Source: Rhodospirillaceae bacterium (GTDB lineage Bacteria; Pseudomonadota; Alphaproteobacteria; Rhodospirillales; Rhodospirillaceae). From it: a stretch of 32,272 bases of DNA. The notes beneath the pieces are model-generated. The model saw only the letters and a list, made by a program, of their open reading frames with translations, had not been told where the DNA came from and ran no database searches. Numbering within the stretch: the first letter of the stretch is position 1; each line of letters begins with the position of its first letter. This document shows, in pieces, positions 1-7,757 of the stretch. Both the position numbers and the translations under genes were made by a program. The DNA is taken from the NCBI GenBank assembly GCA_020852595.1, contig JADZAK010000069.1:1-32272 (forward strand). The letters run 5' to 3'.

Positions 1-288
1 GCCAATATCGAGAACCAATGGCCGAAAGCGGATGTGAGCAACCTCGTCGACCACATGGACTACGCCATCAAGCGCATCGGCATCGATCACGTCGGCATTT
101 CGTCGGACTTCAACGGCGGCGGCGGCATCCGGGGCTGGGGAAATGCGGCCGAGACCCTAAACGTGACACTGGAACTGGTGCGGCGCGGCTATACCGAGGA
201 GCAGATCGCCAAGCTTTGGGGCGGCAATCTCCTGCGCGTGATGGAACAGGGCGAGGCTTATGCCAAGCGGTCCCGGAAACGGCGCTGA
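1..288 (+). CDS. Membrane dipeptidase (peptidase M19), C-terminal fragment
   Basis: The 5' end lies outside the window; frame 1 is open from base 1 to the TGA at 286-288, leaving the last 95 residues. The segment DHVGISSDFNGGGG resembles the conserved C-terminal metal-site region of the M19 (renal dipeptidase-like) family, and the following WGGNLLRVME is the usual family ending ('GGNxLRV'). M19 enzymes are zinc dipeptidases that hydrolyse dipeptides, often exported in bacteria; the signal region cannot be seen here. The gene is followed by a cluster of palindromic repeats rather than a classical U-tract terminator. The family call rests on this short tail only, so substrate is unknown. Confidence 0.8.
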   Translation, partial: ANIENQWPKADVSNLVDHMDYAIKRIGIDHVGISSDFNGGGGIRGWGNAAETLNVTLELVRRGYTEEQIAKLWGGNLLRVMEQGEAYAKRSRKRR

Positions 289-322
289 CATTTCCGACTC
301 CGGCGGCCTTCCGCCGCCGACC

Positions 323-350
323 AGAGCGAAATCCGATCGGATTTCGCTCT
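323..350. repeat. Perfect 28-bp palindrome
   Basis: Bases 323-336 and 337-350 are exact reverse complements (AGAGCGAAATCCGA and its complement) with no spacer. The unit ends in CGCTCTAG (345-352), the same octamer that ends the next repeat at 409-416, so the two look like parts of one composite intergenic element. It lies 35 bases after the dipeptidase stop and could act as a bidirectional transcription or mRNA-end structure. Confidence 0.75.
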
Positions 351-368
351 AGATTCATAGAAGTTGTC

Positions 369-411
369 GCGTTTTCTGCGACGAACCGGTTCCCACTTCG
401 TCGGAAAACGC
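369..411. repeat. REP-like hairpin, copy 1 (CCGGTTCCCAC loop)
   Basis: Outer arms GCGTTTTC (369-376) and GAAAACGC (404-411) and inner arms GACGAA (380-385) and TTCGTC (397-402) are complementary and enclose the loop CCGGTTCCCAC. The element abuts the aguB stop codon (413-415) and its terminal CGCTCTAG octamer runs into it. A second copy with different stem bases but nearly the same loop lies at 1276-1324. The layout is that of a dispersed repetitive extragenic palindrome; such elements are common in alphaproteobacteria. Confidence 0.75.
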
Positions 412-412
412 T

Positions 413-1258
413 CTAGCGTTCCGTCAGCGCGCCGTAGAGTTCCGGGCGGCGATCCCTAAAGAATCCAAAGGCCGCGCGGGCGCGTCGGACTTCGTCGAGA
501 TCGATGACCGCGGTGATGACGCCTTCTTCGGTGCGGTTCAGCTCGGCGACCTTGTCGCCGCGATGGTTGGCGATGAAGGACGAGCCGTAAAACACCTGGC
601 CGTCTTCGGTACCGACGCGGTTGGCCGCCACCACCGGCACGACGTTGGACACGGCATGACCGATCATGGCGCGCTGCCAGAGGTCCTTGGTGTCGAGCTC
701 GGCGTTGTCGGGCTCAGACCCAATAGCCGTCGGATAGAACAGGATCTCGGCGCCCTGCAGCATGAGCGCGCGGGCGGTTTCCGGGAACCATTGATCCCAG
801 CAGATGCCGACGCCCATGGAGCCGAATCTCGTACGCCATGTCTTGAAGCCGGTGTTGCCGGGGCGGAAGTAGAACTTCTCCTCGTAGCCCGGACCGTCGG
901 GGATGTGGCTCTTGCGGTAGATGCCCATCACCGCGCCGCCGGCGTCGATCATGGCGAGGCTATTATAGAAGTGATTGTGCTCGCGCTCGAAGATCGAGGT
1001 CGGGATGACCACGTTCAGCCGTTTCGCGAGGTCCGCCATGCGCAGCACGGCCGGGTGGCGGTCGGCCGGATAGGCGGCGTCGAAATGGGTTTCCTTCTCC
1101 TCGCGGCAGAAGTAGTGGCCCTGAAACAGTTCGGGCGGAAGGATGACTTGCGCGCCCTTCTTCGCCGCTTCGGTCACGAAGCCTTCGATCTTGGCGATGT
1201 TCTTCTCCATGTCGGTGGAGAAGGCGCACTGGATGGCCGCGACGGTGACTTTGGTCAT
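413..1258 (-). CDS. aguB: N-carbamoylputrescine amidase AguB
   Basis: Hydrolyses N-carbamoylputrescine to putrescine, CO2 and ammonia, the second step of the agmatine route to putrescine. The 281-residue product is a full-length nitrilase-superfamily amidase. The catalytic triad is visible as Glu43 (LPPELFQG), Lys116 (YRKSHIPDG) and Cys153 (GICWDQWFPE); the last two blocks are characteristic of the AguB branch. The start is the ATG at 1258 with a purine-rich AGGACTTCCG before it. The preceding gene on the same strand is aguA, which makes the substrate, 72 bases upstream with a REP-like hairpin between them. Cytoplasmic. Identification is firm; the operon link is inferred from order and strand. 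Confidence 0.95.
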   Translation of the reverse strand: MTKVTVAAIQCAFSTDMEKNIAKIEGFVTEAAKKGAQVILPPELFQGHYFCREEKETHFDAAYPADRHPAVLRMADLAKRLNVVIPTSIFEREHNHFYNSLAMIDAGGAVMGIYRKSHIPDGPGYEEKFYFRPGNTGFKTWRTRFGSMGVGICWDQWFPETARALMLQGAEILFYPTAIGSEPDNAELDTKDLWQRAMIGHAVSNVVPVVAANRVGTEDGQVFYGSSFIANHRGDKVAELNRTEEGVITAVIDLDEVRRARAAFGFFRDRRPELYGALTER

Positions 1259-1275
1259 CGGAAGTCCTTTTATTT

Positions 1276-1324
1276 GCGCGTGATCTTATCGGAAAACCGG
1301 TTTCCACTTTTCCGGACCACGCGC
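1276..1324. repeat. REP-like hairpin, copy 2 (CCGGTTTCCAC loop)
   Basis: Outer arms GCGCGTG (1276-1282) and CACGCGC (1318-1324) and inner arms CGGAAAA (1290-1296) and TTTTCCG (1308-1314) enclose the loop CCGGTTTCCAC. Compared with the copy at 369-411, the loop differs at one base while the stem bases are different yet still paired. It sits in the aguA-aguB spacer, where it may stabilise or process the shared transcript. Confidence 0.8.
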
Positions 1325-1330
1325 CAATCC

Positions 1331-2359
1331 TCAAGCCGGCTGCTGTTGCGTGATGCAGTGGAAAGAGCCGCCGCCAGTAATAACAGAGTTCGCCGGAAGG
1401 CCAACGGTGCGGCGGCCCGGGAACAGCTTGGCGATGGCCGCCACGGCCGCGTCGTCGGACTTCGCGCCGTAGAGCGGCACCACCACGGCGGTATTGCCGA
1501 TATAGAAGTTCATCGAGCTGACGGGCATGACGTCGCCGTCCTCGTTCTCCATGCGGCCCGGCGAGGGCACGGTCATGACTTCGAGCTTCTTACCGTTGAC
1601 GTCGCGCGCGGCCTTGAGGTCGGCGATGATGGCCAGGAGCGCGTCCTTGTTCGGATCGTCCGCACCGAAGGGCTCCATGCACACCACCACACCCGGCGCG
1701 ACGAAACGCGCGATATTGTCGATGTGGCCGTCGGTGTGGTCGTTGGCGAGACCGTCGCCGAGCCAGATCAGATGTTCGATGCCCAGGCCGGTCTTGAGGC
1801 GCGCTTCGATATCAACTTGTGAAAGCGACGGATTGCGGTTCTCATTCAGGAGGCACTGGCGCGTGGTCAGCGCGGTGCCGAGACCGTCCACGTCGATGGA
1901 GCCGCCTTCGAGCACCCAGTCGTTGATGAGCGCGGGCGTGCCGGCCTGCTGCGCCACGAAGGCCGCGACCTGATCGTCGCCTTCGAGCACGTACTTGCCG
2001 CCCCAGCCGTTGAACTTGAAACACGAAGCTTGAAGTCCGGCCGGGCCCTTCACGAAGATGGGCGCGATGTCGCGGAACCAGATGTCGCCGAACATGCCGG
2101 GAATGATTTGCGCATTCACACCCTTGAGCGTGGCGCGCGCAGAGGCTACAGCCTCATCGCCGTTGGCGACGATCTTCAAGGCTTCGCCCTTGCCGCCGTC
2201 GGCGATGGCTTTGAACAGCGCGGCGACTTCGGCGCGCGCCGGTTCCAAGTCTTCGAGCCACAGGTCGGCGGCGCTGGGCCAAGCGGACCAGACGGCGCTG
2301 TGTTTGTCCCATTCGGCGGGCTGGCGGAGCGGTATGTTTGTATTCGATTTTGTGTCCAT
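1331..2359 (-). CDS. aguA: Agmatine deiminase AguA
   Basis: Converts agmatine to N-carbamoylputrescine and ammonia, the first step of the two-enzyme path completed by the neighbouring aguB. With the start at 2359 the product is 342 residues, normal for the family. The N-terminal RQPAEWDKHSAVWSAWPS block, the WFRDIAP and NDHTDGHIDN blocks, and the C-terminal GGGSFHCITQQQ motif with the catalytic Cys335 are all typical of the porphyromonas-type peptidyl-arginine deiminase fold. The frame stays open up to 2434, but that would overlap the divergent gene starting at 2415, and the family N terminus fits MDTKSN at 2359, so I chose the shorter form. Cytoplasmic; agmatine is derived from arginine. Confidence 0.95.
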   Translation of the reverse strand: MDTKSNTNIPLRQPAEWDKHSAVWSAWPSAADLWLEDLEPARAEVAALFKAIADGGKGEALKIVANGDEAVASARATLKGVNAQIIPGMFGDIWFRDIAPIFVKGPAGLQASCFKFNGWGGKYVLEGDDQVAAFVAQQAGTPALINDWVLEGGSIDVDGLGTALTTRQCLLNENRNPSLSQVDIEARLKTGLGIEHLIWLGDGLANDHTDGHIDNIARFVAPGVVVCMEPFGADDPNKDALLAIIADLKAARDVNGKKLEVMTVPSPGRMENEDGDVMPVSSMNFYIGNTAVVVPLYGAKSDDAAVAAIAKLFPGRRTVGLPANSVITGGGSFHCITQQQPA

Positions 2360-2414
2360 GGGACGCTCACATACTGGCTGGAAGTCCCCCATGCAATGCT
2401 TGAGAGTGTGAATT

Positions 2415-3302
2415 ATGTCCTCGGGAAATCTCACCGCCGACCGCCGCTATGACTACGCCCAAAGCCTGCGCGCGGACGGGGACTTTTCGGCCGCGGCGGA
2501 GCTGATCGGGCAGGCCCTGGAACTGGCCCCGAACTGGGCCGAGGGGCGCTTCGCCTTTGCCGAAACCCTCGCGGGTGCGGGACGTTCCGAGGACGCGGCC
2601 GCGGCCTACCGCGCCTATCTCGTGGTCGATCCAGGCGACTCCATGGGCGCGGCGGCGCGCCTGACCTTGCTGGGCGCGGCGCCGACTCCGGCCAACCTGC
2701 CGGCGGCCTATGTCACCCGCCTGTTCGATGAATATGCCCCGCGCTTCGACGCGGCGCTGACCGAGCGGCTCAACTACCAGGGCCCGGCGCTTTTGAAGGA
2801 GGCCGTGACGCGTGTATGGCCCCGCCCCTTTTCGCGCGTGTTCGATCTGGGCTGCGGCACCGGCCTTTCGGGCGCGGCCTTCCGCGACGTGGCGGCGTGG
2901 CTGGGCGGCGTCGATCTGTCGCCCGTGATGGTGAAAAAAGCGGAAGCGAAAAAGATTTACGATCACCTGGAAGCGGACGACATGGGGACGGCACTGGCCA
3001 TGCTCAATGAGCAGTGCGAACTGATCCTGGCCGCCGATGTGCTGGTGTATGTGGGCGACCTCGCGCCGCTGTTCGCGCTGGTGCGCGATGCGCTCATCCC
3101 CGGCGGTCTTTTTGCTTTCACCGTTCAGAGCACCAACGCCGGCGACTATGTGCTGGGGCGCGAGCAGCGTTACAGCCACAGCCGCGCCTATATCGAACGC
3201 TGCGCCGCAGCGGCGGATTTTGAGGTGGCGCTGATCGAGGACGTGGTGACGCGCCAGGAAGCCGGCAAGGACGTGCCGGGGCTCGCCGTCGTCCTAGTTT
3301 AG
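2415..3302 (+). CDS. TPR-repeat SAM-dependent methyltransferase
   Basis: A 295-residue protein with two parts. Residues about 10-85 form tetratricopeptide-type helices (AAAELIGQALELAPNW, then EDAAAAYRAYLVVDPGD). Residues about 100-295 form a class I methyltransferase: motif I is DLGCGTG at 144-150, followed by GGVDLSPVMV as the acidic ribose-binding strand and AADVLVYVGDL. This domain order is the 'predicted TPR-repeat methyltransferase' family (COG4976-like); the methylated substrate is not known. Divergent from aguA with 55 bases between start codons, and its 3' end overlaps the end of the opposing rlmI-like gene by 9 bases. Start ATG 2415 has GAGAG nearby and no better upstream choice. Confidence 0.85.
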   Translation: MSSGNLTADRRYDYAQSLRADGDFSAAAELIGQALELAPNWAEGRFAFAETLAGAGRSEDAAAAYRAYLVVDPGDSMGAAARLTLLGAAPTPANLPAAYVTRLFDEYAPRFDAALTERLNYQGPALLKEAVTRVWPRPFSRVFDLGCGTGLSGAAFRDVAAWLGGVDLSPVMVKKAEAKKIYDHLEADDMGTALAMLNEQCELILAADVLVYVGDLAPLFALVRDALIPGGLFAFTVQSTNAGDYVLGREQRYSHSRAYIERCAAAADFEVALIEDVVTRQEAGKDVPGLAVVLV

Positions 3303-4487
3303 GTGAAACACCAGCGCCTTGAGATAGGCGCTTTCCGGCAGCAGCGGATGCACGGGGTGATCGGGCCCCGCGCCCGCGGTGCGGATGATCTTGCCCGAGC
3401 GCTTCGCATCCTCGAGCCCGCGCGCCACGGCCGCGGTGAATTCATCGAGCGGCGCGTTGTGGCTGCAGGACGCGACGAGCAGATAACCGCCGGGCGCGGT
3501 GATCTCGGCCGAGAGGCGCGCGAGTTTGCGATAGCCTTGTAAACCGGCCTTCAAGTCCTTCTTCGATTTCACGAAGGCCGGCGGGTCGGCGATGACGACG
3601 TCCCAGGTTTTTCCGGCGCGCACGGCGCTTTCCAGGAACGGGAAGACTTCGGCCTTTTCAAACGTGCAGGCGACCTTGTTGGCGGCGGCGGCCTTGGCGG
3701 CGAGTTCCAGCGAATGCGCCGAGCGGTCGACTGCTGTCACGCTTTTCGCGCCGCCGAGAGCACAAGCCATCGCGAAGCCGCCGGTGTGGGTATAGAGATC
3801 GATGGCGCTGGCGCCCTTGGCCAGCTTGCCCATGAAGGCGCGGTTGTCGCGCTGGTCGAAGAACCAGCCGGTCTTCTGGCCGGAGGTGAGATCGCAGAAG
3901 AAGGTCGCGCCGTTTTCCTCGACGGGCACATCACCCTCGAGACTCCCGTGCACGATGCGCACATCCTGCTCCAGGCCTTCGAGCCCGCGCGCGGGCGTAT
4001 CGGCGCGCACGACGACGGCGCGCGGAGCCGTGAGACGCACCAGCGCATCGACGATCAGCGGAAGCAGCATGTCCATGCCGGCGGTGTTGGGCTGGAGCAC
4101 GAACACATCGCCGAAACGGTCGATGATGAGGCCGGGCAGACCATCGGCTTCGGCATGCACGAGCCGGTAGAAGGGACGCGCGAACAGACGGTCACGCATC
4201 GCGAGCGCGGTCTTGAGCTTGCCTTCGATGAAAGCGGCGTCGATGGCGACATCCGGCGCATGGGCCAGCACCCGGGCGCTGATGAGGGTGTGCGGGTTGA
4301 ACTGGGCGGTGGCCAGAAGCGTCCCGCCGGCGTCGGCGACCGTTACAAGGGAGCCCGGCGGCAGCGCCTTGGTCTCGGGGTCCATCTTCACTTCGTTGGA
4401 GAAGACCCAAGGATAACCCGATTGCAGACGCCGTTGGGCGCGGGGCTGGAGGATAAGACGCGGATGGCGGGTAACGGCTGTGTTCAT
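3294..4487 (-). CDS. RlmI-like class I rRNA (cytosine-C5) methyltransferase
   Basis: A 397-residue protein of the RlmI/RlmK-like family, which in E. coli methylates C1962 of 23S rRNA. Residues about 10-80 resemble the PUA RNA-binding domain (PWVFSNEV). The catalytic domain follows with FFDQRDNRAF (209-218), the SAM-binding LYTHTGGFAMACALGGA, motif IV DPPAF (301-305) and VASCSHN carrying the likely catalytic Cys341. The length matches the family. It converges on the TPR methyltransferase gene. The exact target base is inferred from the family only. Confidence 0.9.
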   Translation of the reverse strand: MNTAVTRHPRLILQPRAQRRLQSGYPWVFSNEVKMDPETKALPPGSLVTVADAGGTLLATAQFNPHTLISARVLAHAPDVAIDAAFIEGKLKTALAMRDRLFARPFYRLVHAEADGLPGLIIDRFGDVFVLQPNTAGMDMLLPLIVDALVRLTAPRAVVVRADTPARGLEGLEQDVRIVHGSLEGDVPVEENGATFFCDLTSGQKTGWFFDQRDNRAFMGKLAKGASAIDLYTHTGGFAMACALGGAKSVTAVDRSAHSLELAAKAAAANKVACTFEKAEVFPFLESAVRAGKTWDVVIADPPAFVKSKKDLKAGLQGYRKLARLSAEITAPGGYLLVASCSHNAPLDEFTAAVARGLEDAKRSGKIIRTAGAGPDHPVHPLLPESAYLKALVFHLN

Positions 4488-4586
4488 GGCGGTCCTTTGC
4501 CACCGAATGGACCGAAAACATAGGAAAAAAGGCGGCCGGGAGGCTATACTTCCGCCCTCAGTCGGACCCTAAAGGGAGGCGTCCCC

Positions 4587-5033
4587 ATGATCACCCTTAC
4601 CATCAATGGCCAAAATCATGAGGTGGAGGTCGATCCGTCGACGCCGCTTCTGTGGGTATTGCGCGACAAGCTGGCGATGACCGGCACCAAGTTCGGTTGC
4701 GGCATCGCCCAGTGCGGGGCCTGTACCGTTCACATCAACGGCATGGCCGCCCGGGCTTGCGTGACGCCCGTGAGCATGGTGACCGACGCCAAGATCACCA
4801 CAATCGAGGGACTTTCGACCGACGGCAGCCATCCGGTGCAAGCCGCGTGGGTCGCTCATGAAGTGCCGCAGTGCGGCTACTGCCAGCCGGGCATGATGAT
4901 GGCCGCCGCCGCGCTTCTGACCCAGAAGCCGAACCCGACGGACGCGGACATCGACGCGGCGATCACAAATATCTGCCGCTGCGGGACTTACCCGCGCGTG
5001 CGCGCCGCCATCCATTCCATCGCCAAGACCTGA
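4587..5033 (+). CDS. [2Fe-2S] subunit of a two-subunit molybdenum hydroxylase (IorA/CoxS type)
   Basis: A 148-residue electron-transfer subunit of the xanthine oxidase family. Both iron-sulfur clusters are accounted for: the plant-ferredoxin-type cluster by Cys38, Cys43, Cys46 and Cys58, and the C-terminal helical cluster by Cys96, Cys99, Cys130 and Cys132 (QCGYCQPGM and ICRCGTYPR). The start ATG 4587 has a strong Shine-Dalgarno (AAAGGGAGG) 7 bases upstream, and TATACT at 4545-4550 could be a -10 element, although no convincing -35 accompanies it. The large subunit begins 11 bases after the stop, so the two are one operon. The nearest named relatives are isoquinoline 1-oxidoreductase subunits; the true substrate is unknown. 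Confidence 0.93.
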   Translation: MITLTINGQNHEVEVDPSTPLLWVLRDKLAMTGTKFGCGIAQCGACTVHINGMAARACVTPVSMVTDAKITTIEGLSTDGSHPVQAAWVAHEVPQCGYCQPGMMMAAAALLTQKPNPTDADIDAAITNICRCGTYPRVRAAIHSIAKT

Positions 5034-5044
5034 GGAGAAGCATC

Positions 5045-7198
5045 ATGAACTTCGCCCTCAATCGCCGCCTGTTCCTGCAAGCCTCCACCGTCGCCGGCGG
5101 AGGCTTCATGCTGGGCTTTTCGCTGCCCGCCGATGACGCCGAAGCGGCGGCAGCCGCGCCGGAGATCAACGCCTGGATCGTGATCCAGCCGGACGACACC
5201 ATTATCGTGCGTGTCGCGCACTCGGAAATGGGCCAGGGCGCTTTCACGGCCCTGCCCATGATGGTCGCCGAAGAACTGAACGCCGACTGGGCGAAGGTGA
5301 AACCGGAGTTCATCAACCCGACCGAACATGTGCAGAGAAACCGCGTGTGGGGTGGGACCGCGACCGTGGGCAGCCGCGCCGTGCGCACCAGCCACGAATA
5401 CCTGCGCAAAGCCGGCGCCAGCGCGCGCGAGATGCTGATCGCCGCAGCGGCCCAGCAATGGAAAGCGCCCGCGAACGAAGTGCGCGCGGAGAAGAGCGTG
5501 CTCACGCACACCCCGTCGGGCCGCACTTTAAGCTACGGCAAGGTCGCGAGCGCCGCGTCGCGCATGCCCGCGCCGAAGGACGTGGTGCTGAAGCCGCACA
5601 CGGAATGGACCATTCTCGGCACGCCGAAGAACCGTGTGGAAATCCCGGACAAGGTCATGGGCAAGCCGGTGTTCGCCATCGACGTGCGCCTGCCGGACAT
5701 GCTGTTCGCGGCCATCGAACATAGCCCCGCCTTCGGGGGAAAACTGAAGCGCTATCACGAGAAGGCCGTCGCGAAGATGCCGGGCGTGCGCGCCGTTGTG
5801 CCCTTGTTCGACACCGCCGTGGCGGTGGTGGCCGACAGCTATTTCGAAGCCTCGCGCGCTTTGACCGTGCTGCCGATCGAATGGGATCGCGGACCCAATG
5901 GCAATGTGAACCACGCGGATGTACTCGCCTTCGTCAAAAGCGGACTGACGGCGACGGATCCATTGGAAGGCGCAAGCGAAGGCGACGTGGTCGCCGCCAT
6001 TGCAAAAGGCGCGAAGGTGATCGAGGCGGAATATCACGCCCCGTTCCTCTCCCATGTGCCGATGGAGCCGCAGAACGCCACCGCGCGCGTGACGGCGGAC
6101 CTGGTGGAAATCTGGGCGCCGACGCAAAACATCGAAGCGACGCTGAACCTCGCCGCCAAGGCCGCCGGCGTGGACATCGGCAAGGTGAAGGTGCATCCCG
6201 TGATGGCCGGCGGCGGGTTCGGCCGCCGCGGCGGTCAGCTCGAATATGTGCCGGAAGCCGTTGAGCTTTCGAAGCGCCTCGGCAAGCCGGTCCAAGTGAT
6301 CTGGTCGCGCGAGGAAGACATCCGCCAGGATTACTACCGACCGATCTCGTCGGCGAAGTTCAAGGCGGCGTTCGACGCGCAGAACAACCCGGTCGCCTGG
6401 GATACGCGCATCGCCGGTCAATCGATCATGTCGACCGTGAACCCGGACGCCCTGAAGAAGGGCACCGATCTCGGGTTCCTGGTGTGCTTCACGGACAATC
6501 CCTACGACGTGCCGAACCGGCGCGTGGACTTCGGCATGCGCAACACGCATGTGCCTGTCGGCTACTGGCGCTCGGTGAACCATTCGCAGAACGGCTATTT
6601 CCGCGAATGTTTCGTGGACGAGATGGCCGAAGCCGCGGGCATGGACCCCTATCAGTTCCGCCGCAAGCTTCTGGCCAAGGCGCCGAAGCAGCTCGCATGC
6701 CTCGACGCCGCCGCGAAAGCGGCGGGGTGGGGCCGCACTCTTCCCGCCGGTGTGTTCCAGGGCATCGCGCAGGTGGACGGTTATGGAAGCTACGTGGCGT
6801 CGGTGGTCGAAGCCTCGGTGCGCCCCGATGGTCACCCGAAGGTGCACCGCGTGGTGACCGCCATCGACTGCGGCCATGTGGTGAACCCGGACACGGTGAA
6901 GGCGCAGACCGAGGGCGCCGTCGCCTGGGCGCTGTCAGCGGCGCTCTACGGCGAGATCACCATCAAGAACGGCGGCGTGGAGCAGGGCAACTACCACGAC
7001 TATCCGATGGTGAAGATGGCCGAGATGCCGGCGGTGGAAGTGGTGCTGGTGCCGTCCTACGACTTCTGGGGCGGCGTCGGCGAACCCGGCGCGCCGCCGG
7101 TGACCCCGGCCCTGCTCAACGCCATGTACAAGGCGACGGGCCGGCGTATCCGCAATCTTCCGATCGTGAAGGAGGCGCAGCCCCGCTCGGCAGATTAG
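5045..7198 (+). CDS. Molybdopterin-binding subunit of aldehyde oxidase/IorB-type hydroxylase
   Basis: The 717-residue large subunit hydroxylates an aromatic heterocycle or aldehyde at the molybdenum site, using water and passing electrons to the [2Fe-2S] partner. The N terminus NRRLFLQAS followed by a hydrophobic stretch is a twin-arginine-type signal, as in the IorB branch that works at or beyond the membrane. Family marks are GQGAFTALPMM, GGGFGRRGG (389-397) and GVGEPGAPPVTPA with the predicted catalytic Glu680. I place the start at ATG 5045, with GAGGAGAAG just upstream; the frame is open further upstream but overlaps the small subunit. No FAD subunit or cytochrome partner gene lies beside the pair. 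Its stop overlaps the end of hemJ. Confidence 0.92.
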   Translation: MNFALNRRLFLQASTVAGGGFMLGFSLPADDAEAAAAAPEINAWIVIQPDDTIIVRVAHSEMGQGAFTALPMMVAEELNADWAKVKPEFINPTEHVQRNRVWGGTATVGSRAVRTSHEYLRKAGASAREMLIAAAAQQWKAPANEVRAEKSVLTHTPSGRTLSYGKVASAASRMPAPKDVVLKPHTEWTILGTPKNRVEIPDKVMGKPVFAIDVRLPDMLFAAIEHSPAFGGKLKRYHEKAVAKMPGVRAVVPLFDTAVAVVADSYFEASRALTVLPIEWDRGPNGNVNHADVLAFVKSGLTATDPLEGASEGDVVAAIAKGAKVIEAEYHAPFLSHVPMEPQNATARVTADLVEIWAPTQNIEATLNLAAKAAGVDIGKVKVHPVMAGGGFGRRGGQLEYVPEAVELSKRLGKPVQVIWSREEDIRQDYYRPISSAKFKAAFDAQNNPVAWDTRIAGQSIMSTVNPDALKKGTDLGFLVCFTDNPYDVPNRRVDFGMRNTHVPVGYWRSVNHSQNGYFRECFVDEMAEAAGMDPYQFRRKLLAKAPKQLACLDAAAKAAGWGRTLPAGVFQGIAQVDGYGSYVASVVEASVRPDGHPKVHRVVTAIDCGHVVNPDTVKAQTEGAVAWALSAALYGEITIKNGGVEQGNYHDYPMVKMAEMPAVEVVLVPSYDFWGGVGEPGAPPVTPALLNAMYKATGRRIRNLPIVKEAQPRSAD

Positions 7199-7629
7199 AA
7201 GGGCTTCAAGACGACCATGATCACGATGACGATCATGGCGACGGCGGGAAGTTCGTTGACCATGCGGTAGAACTTGGCCGTGCGGGTGTTGGCGTCGCGC
7301 GCGAACTCTTTTGTCCAACGCTCCATGTGGCCGTGCATGAAACCAAGGACCGCCACGAAGCCGAGCTTCACGTAGATCCAGCCCTGATGCCAATCGACCG
7401 GGCTTTCGGGGAGCAACAGCAGGACGATGCCAAACAGCATCGTGGCGGCGGCGGAAGGGCGCATGATGATGCGCAGGAGCCGGCCTTCCATGCCTTTCAG
7501 CATCTCGGAGGCTTCCGAGCCGGGCGTGAGGCCGACATGGTTCACGAACAGACGCGGCAAATAAAGCAGCCCCGCCATCCACGCGATGACGGCAATGATG
7601 TGCAGCGCCTTGATCCAGAAAAAGAGCAT
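7195..7629 (-). CDS. hemJ: Protoporphyrinogen IX oxidase HemJ
   Basis: A 144-residue membrane protein of the HemJ (UPF0093) family, which oxidises protoporphyrinogen IX to protoporphyrin IX, the step after HemF. Four hydrophobic segments can be drawn at about 5-25, 50-73, 83-100 and 125-142. The N-terminal WIKALHIIAVIAWMAGLLY block contains the conserved His10, and GWIYVKLGF holds Lys88, which matches the conserved lysine of the family as I recall it. The ATG at 7629 was chosen because the longer open frame would translate a G/C-rich intergenic repeat. It is the last gene of the heme operon, 128 bases after hemF. Family and pathway position agree, so the call is strong. Confidence 0.92.
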   Translation of the reverse strand: MLFFWIKALHIIAVIAWMAGLLYLPRLFVNHVGLTPGSEASEMLKGMEGRLLRIIMRPSAAATMLFGIVLLLLPESPVDWHQGWIYVKLGFVAVLGFMHGHMERWTKEFARDANTRTAKFYRMVNELPAVAMIVIVIMVVLKPF

Positions 7630-7647
7630 ATGTAGCCCCTCAATTTT

Positions 7648-7750
7648 AAGCCCCTCCCCTTGATGGGGAGGGGTTGGGGTGGGGTGGACTCCGCACCGGT
7701 CTGCTCGTAGCCTTACCCCCACCCAAACCCTCCCCACAAGGGGAGGGCTT
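7648..7750. repeat. Long imperfect inverted repeat with G-quadruplex motifs, hemF-hemJ spacer
   Basis: Left arm 7648-7684 and right arm 7715-7750 are imperfect reverse complements separated by 30 bases. Each arm also folds on itself (CCCCTCCCC/GGGGAGGGG on the left, CCCTCCCC/GGGGAGGG on the right). The plus strand carries four runs of four G (7665-7684), and the minus strand carries four runs of at least three G across 7716-7735; both fit the classical G-quadruplex pattern. A T-rich stretch follows on the plus side (7749-7759). The element resembles dispersed intergenic repeats of GC-rich genomes and would sit in the hemF-hemJ transcript. Confidence 0.75.
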
Positions 7751-7757
7751 TTTGTTT

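Noticed and set aside
5528..6877. 449-codon minus-strand open frame
   Set aside because: Antisense to the molybdopterin subunit, low-complexity His/Arg-rich product, no start signal.
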